This document shows positions 1 through 8,851 of a stretch of 64,000 nucleotides of DNA, piece by piece. Within the stretch, counting starts at the first letter, position 1; each line of letters opens with the position of its first letter. The DNA is taken from positions 62,001 to 126,000 of the forward strand of contig CAVZGP010000024.1 in assembly GCA_963774765.1 (NCBI GenBank). The letters run 5' to 3'. Both the position numbers and the translations under genes were made by a program. Source of the DNA: Sva-07 sp963774765. GTDB taxonomy: Bacteria; Actinomycetota; Acidimicrobiia; Acidimicrobiales; Ilumatobacteraceae. Below the pieces are notes generated by a model, which did no database searches, was not told the origin of the DNA, and worked only from the letters and a program-made list of their open reading frames with translations.

Positions 1-80
1 TCTACGCGATCGATCAGCCGTGGGGTGTCTCGATCGGTGACATCACCGTGCGCGCCACCGGTGACCGCTACGTGATCTGA
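1..80 (+). CDS. C-terminal end of an unidentified protein (partial)
   Basis: The last codons of a gene entering from the left edge are read in the frame starting at base 3 and end at TGA 78-80. The visible tail ends GDITVRATGDRYVI, which is too short to assign to a family. The next gene starts 10 bases downstream on the same strand, so the two are probably co-transcribed. Confidence 0.5.
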   Translation, partial: YAIDQPWGVSIGDITVRATGDRYVI

Positions 81-90
81 GCCAGGCGAC

Positions 91-1863
91 GTGGCTGATC
101 ACCGGTACCTCGACGCGGGCCTCGACATCGACGTCCGGACCATCGATCTGCTGAGTCGCATGTCGATCGAGGAGAAGGCCGGCCAGTTGTTCCAGCAGAT
201 GGCGCTGTTCCACAAGGGGGCGGTGATCACCGAGCCGGCCGAGGTCGTCGGCCTCCCGGCGGTGGCCGAGATGATCGCCGACCGGCACATGACGCACTTC
301 AACATGCTCGGCGCCGGGGACGTCCAGGCCATGGCGAACTGGCACAACGCACTGCAGGACGCTGCGCTGGCGACCCGGTTCCAGATCCCGGTCTCGCTGT
401 CGAGTGATCCCCGGCACGGTCCCGGGTCCAACATCGGTACCGGCATCGCGACAGCGGCGTTCTCTGCGTGGCCCGAGGCGCTCGGTCTCGCCGCCCTCCG
501 GGACGAGGCGCTCGTCGAGCGGTTCGCCGACATCGTTCGACGCGAGTACCTGGCGGTCGGCATCCGCGTGGCACTTCACCCGCAGATCGACGTCGCGACC
601 GAACCGAGGTGGTCTCGCACGTGGGGCACCTTCGGCGACGACGCCGATCTGGTCGGCAGGCTTGGCGCGGCGTACGTCCGTGGCCTCCAGGGCCACACGA
701 TCGGACCGGCGTCGGTGTCGGCCATGGTGAAGCACTTCCCGGGCAACGGCCCGGTCGAGGACGGTGAGGACCCGCACTTCCCGCACGGCAAATGGCAGGT
801 GTACCCGGGTGCGAACTTCGAGGCGCACCTGGCGCCATTCCGACGGGCGATCGCATCGGGCGCGATGCAGGTCATGCCATCGTACGGCGTCCCCATCGGC
901 CTCGGCTTCGAGGAGGTCGCGTGCGGGTTCAACCGCGACGTGATCACCGGGCTGCTGCGCGACACCCTGGGTTTCGACGGCGTCGTGTGCACCGACTGGG
1001 GCCTGATCACCGACTCGACGATCCTCGGCGAGCCCATGGAGGCCCGGGCGTGGGGCGTCGAGCACCTGTCACCGGTCGAACGGGTCGCCAAGGCGTTGGA
1101 CGCCGGTGTCGATCAGTTCGGTGGCGAGCACTGCCCGGAACTGATCGTCGAACTGGTCGAACGCGGCGACATCGCCGAGTCCCGCATCGATGAGTCGGTC
1201 GCCCGGCTCCTCCGCCAGAAGTTCACCCTCGGGCTGTTCGAGCGGCGTCACGTCGACGCCGATGCGGCCGAAGAACTGCTCGCCGACAGCGAGTATCGGA
1301 CGGTCGGACGCACCACCCAGTCGCGTTCGGTGACGGTGCTCACGAACCATCCGGTGACTCCGGACGGGCCGACGACGCTGCCCCTCCGACGAGGCGGCCA
1401 CATCCATGTGGTCGGGGTCGACGCCGAGGTCGCCGGACGGTACGCCACGGTCGTCGACAAGCAGGCCGAGGCCGACGTCACGATCCTGCGCACACGGGCG
1501 CCCCACGAACCGCGAGCCGGAGCGTTCGAGTCGCACTTCCACTCCGGATCGCTGGCGTTCGGGCCCGACGAACTCGACGAGCTGCTGTCGACGATCGGCA
1601 GTGGTCCGACCGTCGTCGACGTCTTCCTGGAACGCCCAGCAGTCGTGACCCCGCTCGCCGATCACGCCGCGGCGCTGACCGGCACCTACGGCTGCACCGA
1701 CGAGGCCTATCTCGACGCCGTGTTCGGCGTGGTGGCGCCCGAGGGTCGCCTGCCCGTCGCGCTCCCACGCTCGATGGACGATGTCGAAGCGAGCCCCACC
1801 GACGTTGCCGTCAGCGGTGACGCTGCCCTGTTCCCACACGGCGCAGGCATCGACCTCCCCTGA
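91..1863 (+). CDS. Glycoside hydrolase family 3 (beta-glucosidase/xylosidase-like)
   Basis: A 590-residue protein with the GH3 N-terminal barrel (about 20-370) and a short GH3 C-terminal domain (about 400-580). Seen: the opening MSIEEKAGQLFQ helix, the substrate-binding KHFPGNG block near 215, and the nucleophile motif VCTDWG with Asp302, where most family members have SDW. In GH3 enzymes this Asp forms the glycosyl-enzyme intermediate that releases sugars from the non-reducing end of beta-glucosides or related compounds. No clear signal peptide is visible, so it is probably cytoplasmic and acts on imported oligosaccharides or glycosides. It starts with GTG 10 bases after the preceding gene, implying an operon. 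The exact sugar specificity cannot be read from sequence. Confidence 0.9.
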   Translation: MADHRYLDAGLDIDVRTIDLLSRMSIEEKAGQLFQQMALFHKGAVITEPAEVVGLPAVAEMIADRHMTHFNMLGAGDVQAMANWHNALQDAALATRFQIPVSLSSDPRHGPGSNIGTGIATAAFSAWPEALGLAALRDEALVERFADIVRREYLAVGIRVALHPQIDVATEPRWSRTWGTFGDDADLVGRLGAAYVRGLQGHTIGPASVSAMVKHFPGNGPVEDGEDPHFPHGKWQVYPGANFEAHLAPFRRAIASGAMQVMPSYGVPIGLGFEEVACGFNRDVITGLLRDTLGFDGVVCTDWGLITDSTILGEPMEARAWGVEHLSPVERVAKALDAGVDQFGGEHCPELIVELVERGDIAESRIDESVARLLRQKFTLGLFERRHVDADAAEELLADSEYRTVGRTTQSRSVTVLTNHPVTPDGPTTLPLRRGGHIHVVGVDAEVAGRYATVVDKQAEADVTILRTRAPHEPRAGAFESHFHSGSLAFGPDELDELLSTIGSGPTVVDVFLERPAVVTPLADHAAALTGTYGCTDEAYLDAVFGVVAPEGRLPVALPRSMDDVEASPTDVAVSGDAALFPHGAGIDLP

Positions 1864-2033
1864 CCGCAGGTCGACGTACAGCCGCGGGGCCACATCGTCG
1901 GGACGCTGTGGGCGGTCACGCTGAGTGAGAAGATTCTCAAGTCGGTCAAGTCTCTTGCCGATACCTGGAATGTCATCGGGTTCCGGAGTTCAGGCATCGG
2001 AGCCCACCGTCCAAGAGACAGCAGGTTCCGCCC

Positions 2034-3023
2034 ATGACCGAGCACGACTCCACCAACACGTCGCTTCCCCCACTCGGAGCGGTTGCTCCGTCCGGTTCGA
2101 CGCCGCCGCCCCCACCGCCCCCGCGTCCGCCCATGGCGACTGCAGCGGTCGCCGGGGTCGGTCAGCCGGCAACGACGCCGCCGGGTCGTCGTCCACGGCG
2201 TTCGCTCGTGTTCGCCGCATTTGCTGTCCTTGCCGTTGGTGGGGTTGGCGCCATCGCGCTCGTCGGCCCCGGCAACAACGACTCGTCCGACAACGTCGAT
2301 GACGCGGTACTCGCCGCGTCGGACGCGACGCAGCCACCGGCAGTCACGGCGGCTCCGGCAACGACGGCAGTTCCCACCACCACGGCAGCTCCGACCACGA
2401 CCGCAGCTCCGACCACCACGGCAGCTCCGACCACGACCGAAGCCCCCGCCACCACCGTCGCCGGCCCCACGTACCCGACGCTGCCCGACGGTTCCCCCGA
2501 GCCGATCGTGGCAATTTACGACGGTCCGACGATCCGAGCGTCCGGATGGGTCCCGAGCCAGGCGAAGGCCGAGCAGCTCGAAGCGCTGGCGCTGGCCAAC
2601 AGCCAAGATCCGAACGCTCAGGTCGACGCGAACTGGTCGATCGATCCGTCGGTGCCGCTGAACATCGGGACGCGGGTGATCGAGATGAACTCCCCACGGT
2701 TCCCGACGGGCAGCTCCGATGTGACCCTCGAACACGCCGTCCAACTCAACCGTGTGGCGAACGTGATGAACCTGCTCCCGAACGTGACCGTGACCGTCGT
2801 CGGACATGCCGACCAGCTCGGCGACGCGACCGCGAACTACGCGCTCTCCGAGGCCCGTGCGGTGTCTGTGGTGCGCTACCTCGTGGGTCAGGGCGTCGAC
2901 CCCTCGCGGCTGTCGGCCCGAGCGATGGGTGAGCAGGACCTGCTCTCTGAGGACAAGTCCGAGGCGTCGCTGGCTCTGAACCGACGCACCGAGTTCATCT
3001 TCTACGGCCTCCTCGCCGACTGA
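2034..3023 (+). CDS. Membrane-anchored OmpA/BON-like protein
   Basis: A 329-residue protein. Residues 1-55 are Pro/Ser rich and cytoplasmic; a membrane span lies at about 56-78 (SLVFAAFAVLAVGGVGAIAL). A Thr/Ala/Pro linker of repeated APTTT units follows (about 103-142), then a BON-like segment (about 160-220) and an OmpA peptidoglycan-binding domain to the end, recognised by VTVVGHADQLGD and the closing ALNRRTEFIFYG. The order resembles the mycobacterial ArfA/OmpATb type, in which the OmpA domain binds diaminopimelate in the wall. Likely role: tethering the membrane to peptidoglycan. The repeat linker is DNA-level repetitive (about 2350-2450) and may vary in length between strains. A strong hairpin follows the stop. 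Confidence 0.85.
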   Translation: MTEHDSTNTSLPPLGAVAPSGSTPPPPPPPRPPMATAAVAGVGQPATTPPGRRPRRSLVFAAFAVLAVGGVGAIALVGPGNNDSSDNVDDAVLAASDATQPPAVTAAPATTAVPTTTAAPTTTAAPTTTAAPTTTEAPATTVAGPTYPTLPDGSPEPIVAIYDGPTIRASGWVPSQAKAEQLEALALANSQDPNAQVDANWSIDPSVPLNIGTRVIEMNSPRFPTGSSDVTLEHAVQLNRVANVMNLLPNVTVTVVGHADQLGDATANYALSEARAVSVVRYLVGQGVDPSRLSARAMGEQDLLSEDKSEASLALNRRTEFIFYGLLAD

Positions 3024-3030
3024 CCCTCCG

Positions 3031-3061
3031 GTGGTTCCCCGACCTGGGCTCGGGGAACCAC
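3031..3061 (+). terminator. Hairpin after the OmpA-like gene
   Basis: Perfect 12-base arms GTGGTTCCCCGA (3031-3042) and TCGGGGAACCAC (3050-3061) with a 7-base loop, 7 bases after the stop codon. There is no T-run, so this would be a GC-type actinobacterial terminator. Confidence 0.65.
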
Positions 3062-3069
3062 GCACGGCG

Positions 3070-3075
3070 TACGCT
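3070..3075 (+). promoter_or_regulatory. -10 box TACGCT for the MFS gene
   Basis: TACGCT ends 8 bases before the GTG at 3084 and no Shine-Dalgarno sequence is present, so the transcript is probably leaderless or nearly so. Confidence 0.5.
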
Positions 3076-3083
3076 CACTCGGC

Positions 3084-4466
3084 GTGAGAGCACACGTCGA
3101 CGCTGACACGCTGGTCGGCGATCGGCGTCGCAGCCTGCAGGTCGGACTCGTCGCCGTCGTCACGCTTGTCGCATTCGAGTCGCTGGCAGTCACGACGATC
3201 CTGCCCGACATCGAGACCGACCTGGGCGGTGTTGCCTGGTACGGCTGGGTCACCAGTGCGTTCTTCCTCGGCACGATGATCGGCATCGTGTTCGCCGGCG
3301 ATCAGGCCGACCGCCGTGGCGCCGGGCGCCCGTACGTGATCGGGCTGGTGCTGTTCGCTGTCGGATTGGTGATCGGTGGGCTCGCTCCGAGCATGCCGGT
3401 GCTCGTGGTGGGTCGATTCGTGCAGGGCTTCGGCGCCGGCGTCGTGCCGGCGATCGGTTACGTCGCGATCGGTCGAGCGTTCTCCGTGCAGGAACGACCG
3501 AGGATGTTCGCCATCTTGTCCACGGCGTGGGTGGTGCCGGGTCTCGTGGGGCCGGTGCTCGCCGAGCGGATCGCCCAGGGTGTCGGGTGGCGCTGGGTGT
3601 TCCTCGGGCTCCTGCCGTTGGTGTTGGCCGCGGGCCTCGTCGTCGTGCCGGCGATGATGCGTATCGGGCCGGTCGCGGACCGTGAGCATGTGGCCGTACC
3701 GTTCCGTCGACGTCGACTCGTCGAAGCGGTCCGCGTGGCGATCGGCACCGCGGTGATCGTCGCCGGACTCACCTTCGACCGCCTGCTCTTGATTCCAGCG
3801 CTCGTCGTGGGCCTCCTGATCGGCCTCGGCTCGCTGCGACGACTGACTCCGCCAGGCACGTTGCGAGCGGCGCCGGGCCTGCCGGCGGTGATCGCGTCGC
3901 GTGGCGCGATCACGTTCGTGTTCTTCGGGCTCGACGCATTCGTGCCGTACGCGTTGACGAGCGGGCGTGGCCGATCGACGCTCGTCGCCAGCATCGCGGT
4001 CACCGTCACCACCGTCAGTTGGACGATCGGTGCGTGGATCCAGCAGCGATTCATCGCCCGAACCGGCGAGGCGAGGTTCGTGCGAGCCGGCTACGCGATG
4101 CTCGCGCCGGGTGTTGCCCTCGCGGCTGCCGCGGCGCTCTTCGACAACACGCCGTTCTGGATGATCCACGTCGGTGGGCTCGCCGCAGGACTCGGGATGG
4201 GGTTCGCCTACTCGGCCCACGCCCAGTTGATGTTCCGCAGCGTCGAGGAGCGCGATGTCGGATCCGCGACCTCCTCGCTCCAGCTCACCGACAACCTCGG
4301 TGTCGCGCTCGGCACCGGCGTGGTCGGCGCCGTGGTCGCGTTCGGCGACGACATCGGTTGGGACCCTGCGACGGCGGTGGCGATGGCGTGGGTGGTGCCG
4401 GTGGTGGTCGCGGTCTGCGGCGTACCGCTGTCGCGCCGCCTCCCGAACTCGCCCGCCGCCCGCTGA
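3084..4466 (+). CDS. Major facilitator superfamily transporter (drug-exporter type)
   Basis: A 460-residue integral membrane protein with about 12-14 hydrophobic spans. The MFS signature loop between spans 2 and 3 is visible as AGDQADRRGAGRPYVIG (about 72-88), followed by VGRFVQGFGAGVVPAIGYVAIG, which resembles motif C of H+-driven exporters of the DHA2 group. The FESLAVTTILPDIETDLGG start is typical of multidrug exporters. The substrate is unknown. It starts at GTG behind a leaderless-type -10 box and is followed by an imperfect hairpin. Confidence 0.88.
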   Translation: MRAHVDADTLVGDRRRSLQVGLVAVVTLVAFESLAVTTILPDIETDLGGVAWYGWVTSAFFLGTMIGIVFAGDQADRRGAGRPYVIGLVLFAVGLVIGGLAPSMPVLVVGRFVQGFGAGVVPAIGYVAIGRAFSVQERPRMFAILSTAWVVPGLVGPVLAERIAQGVGWRWVFLGLLPLVLAAGLVVVPAMMRIGPVADREHVAVPFRRRRLVEAVRVAIGTAVIVAGLTFDRLLLIPALVVGLLIGLGSLRRLTPPGTLRAAPGLPAVIASRGAITFVFFGLDAFVPYALTSGRGRSTLVASIAVTVTTVSWTIGAWIQQRFIARTGEARFVRAGYAMLAPGVALAAAAALFDNTPFWMIHVGGLAAGLGMGFAYSAHAQLMFRSVEERDVGSATSSLQLTDNLGVALGTGVVGAVVAFGDDIGWDPATAVAMAWVVPVVVAVCGVPLSRRLPNSPAAR

Positions 4467-4468
4467 CG

Positions 4469-4512
4469 TTGCGTGCATTCGGTTGGACCGGACCACCCGA
4501 ATCTGCACGCAA
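4469..4512 (+). terminator. Imperfect hairpin after the MFS gene
   Basis: TTGCGTGCATTCGGTTGG (4469-4486) pairs with CCACCCGAATCTGCACGCAA (4493-4512), with a two-base bulge and one mismatch and a 6-base loop. It begins 2 bases after the stop codon. Confidence 0.5.
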
Positions 4513-4576
4513 ACGGGGTGGGGCAGGGGCTGCCCGGTACGGTGGATCACAACCGAAGCAACCGAGACGAGACATC

Positions 4577-4840
4577 ATGGTCAAGAAGAAGGTTCCCGCC
4601 ACCCGTTGGCACGATGGCAGCACCCCGATCGAGGAGCTGCCCGCCGACGAACAGCTGGCGCACCAACTCGTCAGCGAGCGAGCCGATCTCGCGCCGTCGG
4701 TCGAGCGGATCATGAACGCCGAGCTGAGCGAGGATCAGCGCACCCACGCACTGAACGCCTTCAACGTCTCGCTCGACAACCCCGGTGATCCAAACCGCGA
4801 TCCCCGCACGGCGATCGCCAACGCCCTCAAGGCGGCCTGA
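4577..4840 (+). CDS. Small conserved-looking protein of unknown function (87 aa)
   Basis: An 87-residue soluble, acidic protein starting MVKKKVPATRWHDGSTPIEE. Predicted mostly helical, with two segments rich in Glu/Asp/Arg and no membrane span. A candidate -10 (TACGGT, near 4538) lies about 33 bases upstream. It sits alone between the MFS and bifunctional-nuclease genes. I do not recognise the family; codon use resembles its neighbours, which supports it being real. Confidence 0.6.
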   Translation: MVKKKVPATRWHDGSTPIEELPADEQLAHQLVSERADLAPSVERIMNAELSEDQRTHALNAFNVSLDNPGDPNRDPRTAIANALKAA

Positions 4841-4910
4841 ACACCACTCGGCAGCGCCATCGCCGCCATGCTCTCTGATGGATGCGACTGAGAAAAGCTG
4901 AGTCGCCCTA

Positions 4911-4916
4911 TAGCAT
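4911..4916 (+). promoter_or_regulatory. -10 box TAGCAT for the bifunctional-nuclease gene
   Basis: TAGCAT is followed by exactly six bases and then the ATG at 4923; no ribosome-binding site is present. This is a classic leaderless arrangement. Confidence 0.6.
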
Positions 4917-4922
4917 GTTTGC

Positions 4923-5507
4923 ATGATCTCGGTCGATCTCGTCGGAATCCACGTCGATCCCATCAGCGGTGCGGCCGCGCTCGTGTTGCGCGAGCACGAC
5001 GCGCCCAATCGACTGTTGCCGATCATCGTCGGCCAGGCCGATGCCAGTTCGGTCGCCATCGCTGCCAGCGGTGCGCGACTCCCGCGGCCGATGACTCACG
5101 ACCTGATGGCCAGCGTGGTCGACGCGCTCGATGGTCACCTCGACGCCGTCGAGGTGACCGAACTCCACGACGGTGCGTTCCTCGCCAACCTCACCCTGAG
5201 CGGCCCGACCGGTCAGCGTCGAATCGACACCCGACCATCCGACGCAATCGCGCTCGCGGTGCGCCTGCGGGCACCGCTGTTCGTGAGCGAAGCAGTGCTC
5301 GACGAGGCCGGCGCGTTGCCGGTCGACGAGCCGGAAGCCGACCAGTTCGCGCTCGAGGCCTCGATCGATGCCGAGGTCGACCAGTTCCGCGCGTTCCTCG
5401 ACGAAACCGATCCGACCGACTTCATCGACACCACGGCGACCGACGCCGAGAATCCGGGACGCGACCCCGACGACGCCTCGGATGACGACGCGCCATCGCC
5501 CGCCTGA
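4923..5507 (+). CDS. Bifunctional nuclease family protein (DUF151)
   Basis: A 194-residue protein. Residues 1-135 match the DUF151/BFN domain: a start of MISVDLVGIHVDP, then LPIIVGQADA, DLMASVVDALDG and the hallmark RPSDAIALAVRLRAPLFVSEAVLDEAG. The last 60 residues form an acidic, low-complexity tail (many Asp/Glu). Family members have been described as nucleases or as stress-linked regulators; the biochemical role in actinobacteria is not settled. It stands between a hypothetical gene and a thiolase, with its own leaderless promoter. Confidence 0.85.
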   Translation: MISVDLVGIHVDPISGAAALVLREHDAPNRLLPIIVGQADASSVAIAASGARLPRPMTHDLMASVVDALDGHLDAVEVTELHDGAFLANLTLSGPTGQRRIDTRPSDAIALAVRLRAPLFVSEAVLDEAGALPVDEPEADQFALEASIDAEVDQFRAFLDETDPTDFIDTTATDAENPGRDPDDASDDDAPSPA

Positions 5508-5547
5508 CGGAGCGGTCGTCGGTAGGAACCGCGGCGGGCCGGGTCAC

Positions 5548-5553
5548 TAGGGT
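5548..5553 (+). promoter_or_regulatory. Candidate -10 TAGGGT for the thiolase
   Basis: TAGGGT lies about 50 bases upstream of the thiolase ATG, leaving a leader that contains an AGGA ribosome-binding site (CAGGAATCCCC-ATG). No convincing -35 element. Confidence 0.35.
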
Positions 5554-5603
5554 GACGGCCGGACCCGGACCGCCCGGCGTCGCTCGACCAGACAGGAATC
5601 CCC

Positions 5604-6776
5604 ATGCGCGAAGCAGTCTTCGTCTCCTATGCCCGCACCGGACTCGCGAAGGCCGGCCGTGGCGGTTTCAACATCACGCCGGCGATGACGATGGCGGCAC
5701 ACGCCATCAGCAGCGCCGTCGACAAGGCGGGAATCGAACCCGAACTCGTCGAAGACGTGGCGCTCGGCAACGGCGCGCACGGTGCCGCCAACCTCGGCCG
5801 CCTCGCCTCGCTGCTGGCAGGGCTGCCGGTCACCACTGGCGGCAACACCATCCAGCGTCACTGCTCGTCGGGGCTGAACTCGATCGCCGTCGCCGCCAAC
5901 CACATCCGCATCGACGGCGTCGACTGCGCGGTCGGTGCTGGCGTCGAGTCGATCTCGATTCCGGGTGGTGGCTTCGGTGGCATGGTCAACATGGACCCCA
6001 AGCTCACCGAGATGTACCCGGCGGTCTACATGGCGATGATCGAGACTGCCGACATCGTCGCCGAGCGCTACAACGTGTCGCGCGACTATCAGGACGAGTA
6101 CTCCTACACCTCGCAGATGCGCATGGCCGCTGCCCAGGAGAACGGTCTCTTCGAGGACGAGATCGTCCCGATGGCCACCAAGATGAAGCTCGTCGACAAG
6201 GAGACCAAGGAGGAGTCGATCGTCGACTACACCGTCACCGGCGACGAGTGCAACCGTCCGCAGACCACGCTCGAAGGCCTCCAGAAGCTGCAGCCCGTGC
6301 GCGGTGAGGGCAACTACGTCACCGCCGGCAACGCGAGCCAGCTCTCCGATGGTGCGGCCGCCGTGGTGATGATGTCCGACGAGGAAGCCTCTCGCCGTGG
6401 CATCGAGCCGCTCGGCGCGTTCAAGGGTTGGGCCGTCGCCGGCTGCGAGCCCGACGAGATGGGTATCGGGCCGATCTACGCCGTGCCGAAGCTGCTGAAG
6501 CGCCACGGACTCACGGTCGACGACATCGACATCTGGGAACTGAACGAGGCCTTCGCCAGTCAGTGTCTGTACTCGCGTGACACGCTCGGCATCGACCCCG
6601 AGAAGTACAACGTCAACGGCGGCTCGATCGCGATCGGCCACCCGTTCGGCATGACCGGCACCCGTTGCGCCGGCCACGTCCTGCTCGAGGGCAAGCGCCG
6701 CAACGCCAAGTACGGCGTGGTCACGATGTGCATCGGCGGCGGCCAGGGCGCCGCCGGCCTCATCGAGATCTACTGA
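5604..6776 (+). CDS. Thiolase (acetyl-CoA C-acyltransferase)
   Basis: A 390-residue thiolase of standard length. Active-site residues are all present: Cys87 in QRHCSSGLNS (acyl acceptor), the NEAFA motif near 315, His346 in GGSIAIGHPFGMTG, and Cys376 in MCIGGGQGAAG. It catalyses thiolytic cleavage of 3-ketoacyl-CoA, or the reverse condensation of acetyl-CoA. With the crotonase and acyl-CoA dehydrogenases elsewhere in the window it fits fatty-acid beta-oxidation, though no partner is adjacent. The ATG at 5604 has an AGGA site six bases upstream. Confidence 0.93.
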   Translation: MREAVFVSYARTGLAKAGRGGFNITPAMTMAAHAISSAVDKAGIEPELVEDVALGNGAHGAANLGRLASLLAGLPVTTGGNTIQRHCSSGLNSIAVAANHIRIDGVDCAVGAGVESISIPGGGFGGMVNMDPKLTEMYPAVYMAMIETADIVAERYNVSRDYQDEYSYTSQMRMAAAQENGLFEDEIVPMATKMKLVDKETKEESIVDYTVTGDECNRPQTTLEGLQKLQPVRGEGNYVTAGNASQLSDGAAAVVMMSDEEASRRGIEPLGAFKGWAVAGCEPDEMGIGPIYAVPKLLKRHGLTVDDIDIWELNEAFASQCLYSRDTLGIDPEKYNVNGGSIAIGHPFGMTGTRCAGHVLLEGKRRNAKYGVVTMCIGGGQGAAGLIEIY

Positions 6777-6791
6777 CATCCGTCCTCTCAC

Positions 6792-6846
6792 CGATCGCAG
6801 CGCTGCGGGGTCAGAGCTTGCTCTGACCCCTGGCGTGCAGCGATCG
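6792..6846. repeat. GGGGTC-family palindrome, copy 1
   Basis: Inner perfect arms GGGGTCAGAGC (6807-6817) and GCTCTGACCCC (6820-6830) with a 2-base loop, enclosed by outer arms CGATCGC/GCGATCG (6792-6798 and 6840-6846). It lies just after the thiolase. One of four copies in the window (others at 16810, 30726 and 45939). Confidence 0.75.
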
Positions 6847-6927
6847 CGTCGCATCGAGGAGCAATGCCGGGCATGCCTCGGCTACGGGATTACTGTTCCG
6901 CCGTGTTCGACAAGCAGGTGCCTTGAC

Positions 6928-7938
6928 ATGCCCAGTGTGGCGCTGAACGACATCGACCACATGCGCGAGGCCGTCTTCTTCGACGGCCCCGACGTACAAC
7001 GAAAACTGAGCCGATTCTGGATCCTGCTGATCCTCGCATCGGTGATCGCTGCTGCTGGCGTCATCGCCGACTCGACCGCCACGGTGATCGGGGCGATGAT
7101 CGTGGCGCCGCTGATGACTCCCATCCTCGGCACGATGCTCGGCGTGGTGCTCGGCGATCGGGCCAACCTGGTCCGGTCGATCCTGCTCGTACTCGGCGGT
7201 GCCACCGCCGCGATTCTGATCGGCTATCTGCTCGGTATGGGCATCGTCAACCCGGTGACGGCGGCGACCAACAGTCAAGTGGCCGGGCGTGTCAATCCTC
7301 GTCTGATCGATCTCATCGCGGCGCTTGCAACCGGCGCCGTCGGCTCGGTGGCCCTGGTGCGTCGCGACATCTCCGACACGCTCCCTGGCGTGGCGATCGC
7401 GATCTCGCTCGTTCCGCCGTTGTCGGTGGTCGGGTTGACGGCCGAGTCGGGAGCGTGGGACGAAGCGTTCGGCGCGCTGTTCCTGTTCGGCACCAACGTG
7501 GCCTCGATCTTGACGACCGGGATCATCGTGATGGCGTTGTATCGGGTGTACCAGATGGTGACACCGGCAGCGACGGCCGAGAAGCGGGCGGTCAATCGAC
7601 GCAATGCGATCTTCGTGATCGTCGCGTTCTTCGCCGTGATCCTCATCCCGCTCGTGGGTTCGGCGGTGCAGATCGCCACCGATCGCACCCGGGAGAGCGA
7701 GGTCCGCACGATCACCGATGAGTGGGCCGCCAGCGTCGGCTGGGAGGTGGTCGAGGTGTCCAACACCACGAGCGGTACCGATGTCCGCGTCATCGGGTCG
7801 CCGCCGATCCCCTCGACGTCGTCCTATGCCGAATCGCTCCAGGCGGGCGGCATCGACCCCAACACCGTGGTCGTCGAGTTCATCCCCCGCACGCTCGTGC
7901 AGGTCGGCAGCGCCGACGAGGGACTCGTGCCCGACTGA
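6928..7938 (+). CDS. DUF389 multi-span membrane protein
   Basis: A 336-residue protein with six or seven membrane spans (from about residue 30 to 250). The DUF389 core is plain: TATVIGAMIVAPLMTPILG, then LIAALATGAVGSVAL and DTLPGVAIAISLVPPLSVVGL. A soluble C-terminal part of about 85 residues follows. The family is widespread in actinobacteria and cyanobacteria but its function is unknown. The ATG at 6928 is preferred because an AGGTG site lies upstream; a longer start at 6835 would run through the GGGGTC palindrome and lacks family similarity. Confidence 0.8.
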   Translation: MPSVALNDIDHMREAVFFDGPDVQRKLSRFWILLILASVIAAAGVIADSTATVIGAMIVAPLMTPILGTMLGVVLGDRANLVRSILLVLGGATAAILIGYLLGMGIVNPVTAATNSQVAGRVNPRLIDLIAALATGAVGSVALVRRDISDTLPGVAIAISLVPPLSVVGLTAESGAWDEAFGALFLFGTNVASILTTGIIVMALYRVYQMVTPAATAEKRAVNRRNAIFVIVAFFAVILIPLVGSAVQIATDRTRESEVRTITDEWAASVGWEVVEVSNTTSGTDVRVIGSPPIPSTSSYAESLQAGGIDPNTVVVEFIPRTLVQVGSADEGLVPD

Positions 7939-7950
7939 AGGCCGAGGCGT

Positions 7951-8775
7951 TCAGGTCAGGCCCTTGTCCATGATCCGTTCGAACGTGCCGGTGTAGCCGA
8001 GCTTGCGGAGCAGGAACGGCGTCAGGCCGGGTGCGATGTTGGCGAGCACGATCAGCGGCCGCACCGGCGGCGTGTTCACCATCACCTCGGCCCGGTTCTT
8101 CTTGATGCAGCCCACGGCGACCGCGGCGACCTTCGCGGGCGTGGAACTCCCGGCGATCCGCGGTGCCTTCACGCCGCCTTCGACCCAGCGGTGCGCCATC
8201 CCGACGTCGGTGACCAGGCCGGGGCAGACGACGGAGAAGTTCACGTTCGTGCGCTCGTATTCGGCTCGCAGTGCGTTGGTGAATCCGACGAGGCCGTGTT
8301 TGCTCGAGCAATACGCCGACTCGCCTGGCACGCCCACCTTGCCGGCTCCCGAGGAGATGTTGACCACGTGGCCGCGGTCGCGTTCGAGCATCCCGGGCAC
8401 GATGGCGCGAGTGAGCAGGATCGGTGCTTCGAGGTTGATGCGCAGGGTGTCGACGAAGTCCGACGCGGGAGCCTCGTGGAAGTGACGGACAATGTCGATA
8501 CCGGCGTTGTTGACGAGGATGTCGATCGGTCCGAGCTCGGCCTCGGTTCGCTCGATCAGCCGGGCGCGGTCGTCGGCGATCGAGACGTCGCCGACCGTGG
8601 CGATCGCCCGCACACCCATCGACTCGATCTCGGTGCGCACCTGTTCGAGTTCGTCGCCTGATCGGGCGGTCAACGACAGGTTTGCTCCCTCGTCCGCGAG
8701 CGCCTTGGCGATGTACACACCGATGCCTCGCGACGCCCCCGTCACGATGGCTGTGGTTCCCCGGAGATCTTTCAT
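7951..8775 (-). CDS. Short-chain dehydrogenase/reductase
   Basis: A 274-residue SDR. Seen: the cofactor loop TGASRGIG near residue 13, the NNAG motif near 88, a catalytic Ser in NISSGAG, and YCSSK (YxxxK) near 155. A C-terminal extension of about 60 hydrophobic residues is unusual for classical SDRs and could bind membrane or lipid substrates. The substrate is unknown. The start at 8775 is fixed by a leaderless -10 box; codons further upstream run into the hairpin array and are not coding. Confidence 0.9.
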   Translation of the reverse strand: MKDLRGTTAIVTGASRGIGVYIAKALADEGANLSLTARSGDELEQVRTEIESMGVRAIATVGDVSIADDRARLIERTEAELGPIDILVNNAGIDIVRHFHEAPASDFVDTLRINLEAPILLTRAIVPGMLERDRGHVVNISSGAGKVGVPGESAYCSSKHGLVGFTNALRAEYERTNVNFSVVCPGLVTDVGMAHRWVEGGVKAPRIAGSSTPAKVAAVAVGCIKKNRAEVMVNTPPVRPLIVLANIAPGLTPFLLRKLGYTGTFERIMDKGLT

Positions 8776-8781
8776 GGCTGG

Positions 8782-8787
8782 ACCGTA
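8782..8787 (-). promoter_or_regulatory. -10 box TACGGT for the SDR
   Basis: On the minus strand TACGGT is followed by six bases and the ATG at 8775, with no ribosome-binding site: leaderless. Confidence 0.6.
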
Positions 8788-8851
8788 GTGCGCCTGCCGC
8801 ACATGATGTGTCGGCACATCGTGGACCCGGCCAAGCGGTCGCGGGTGTTGT

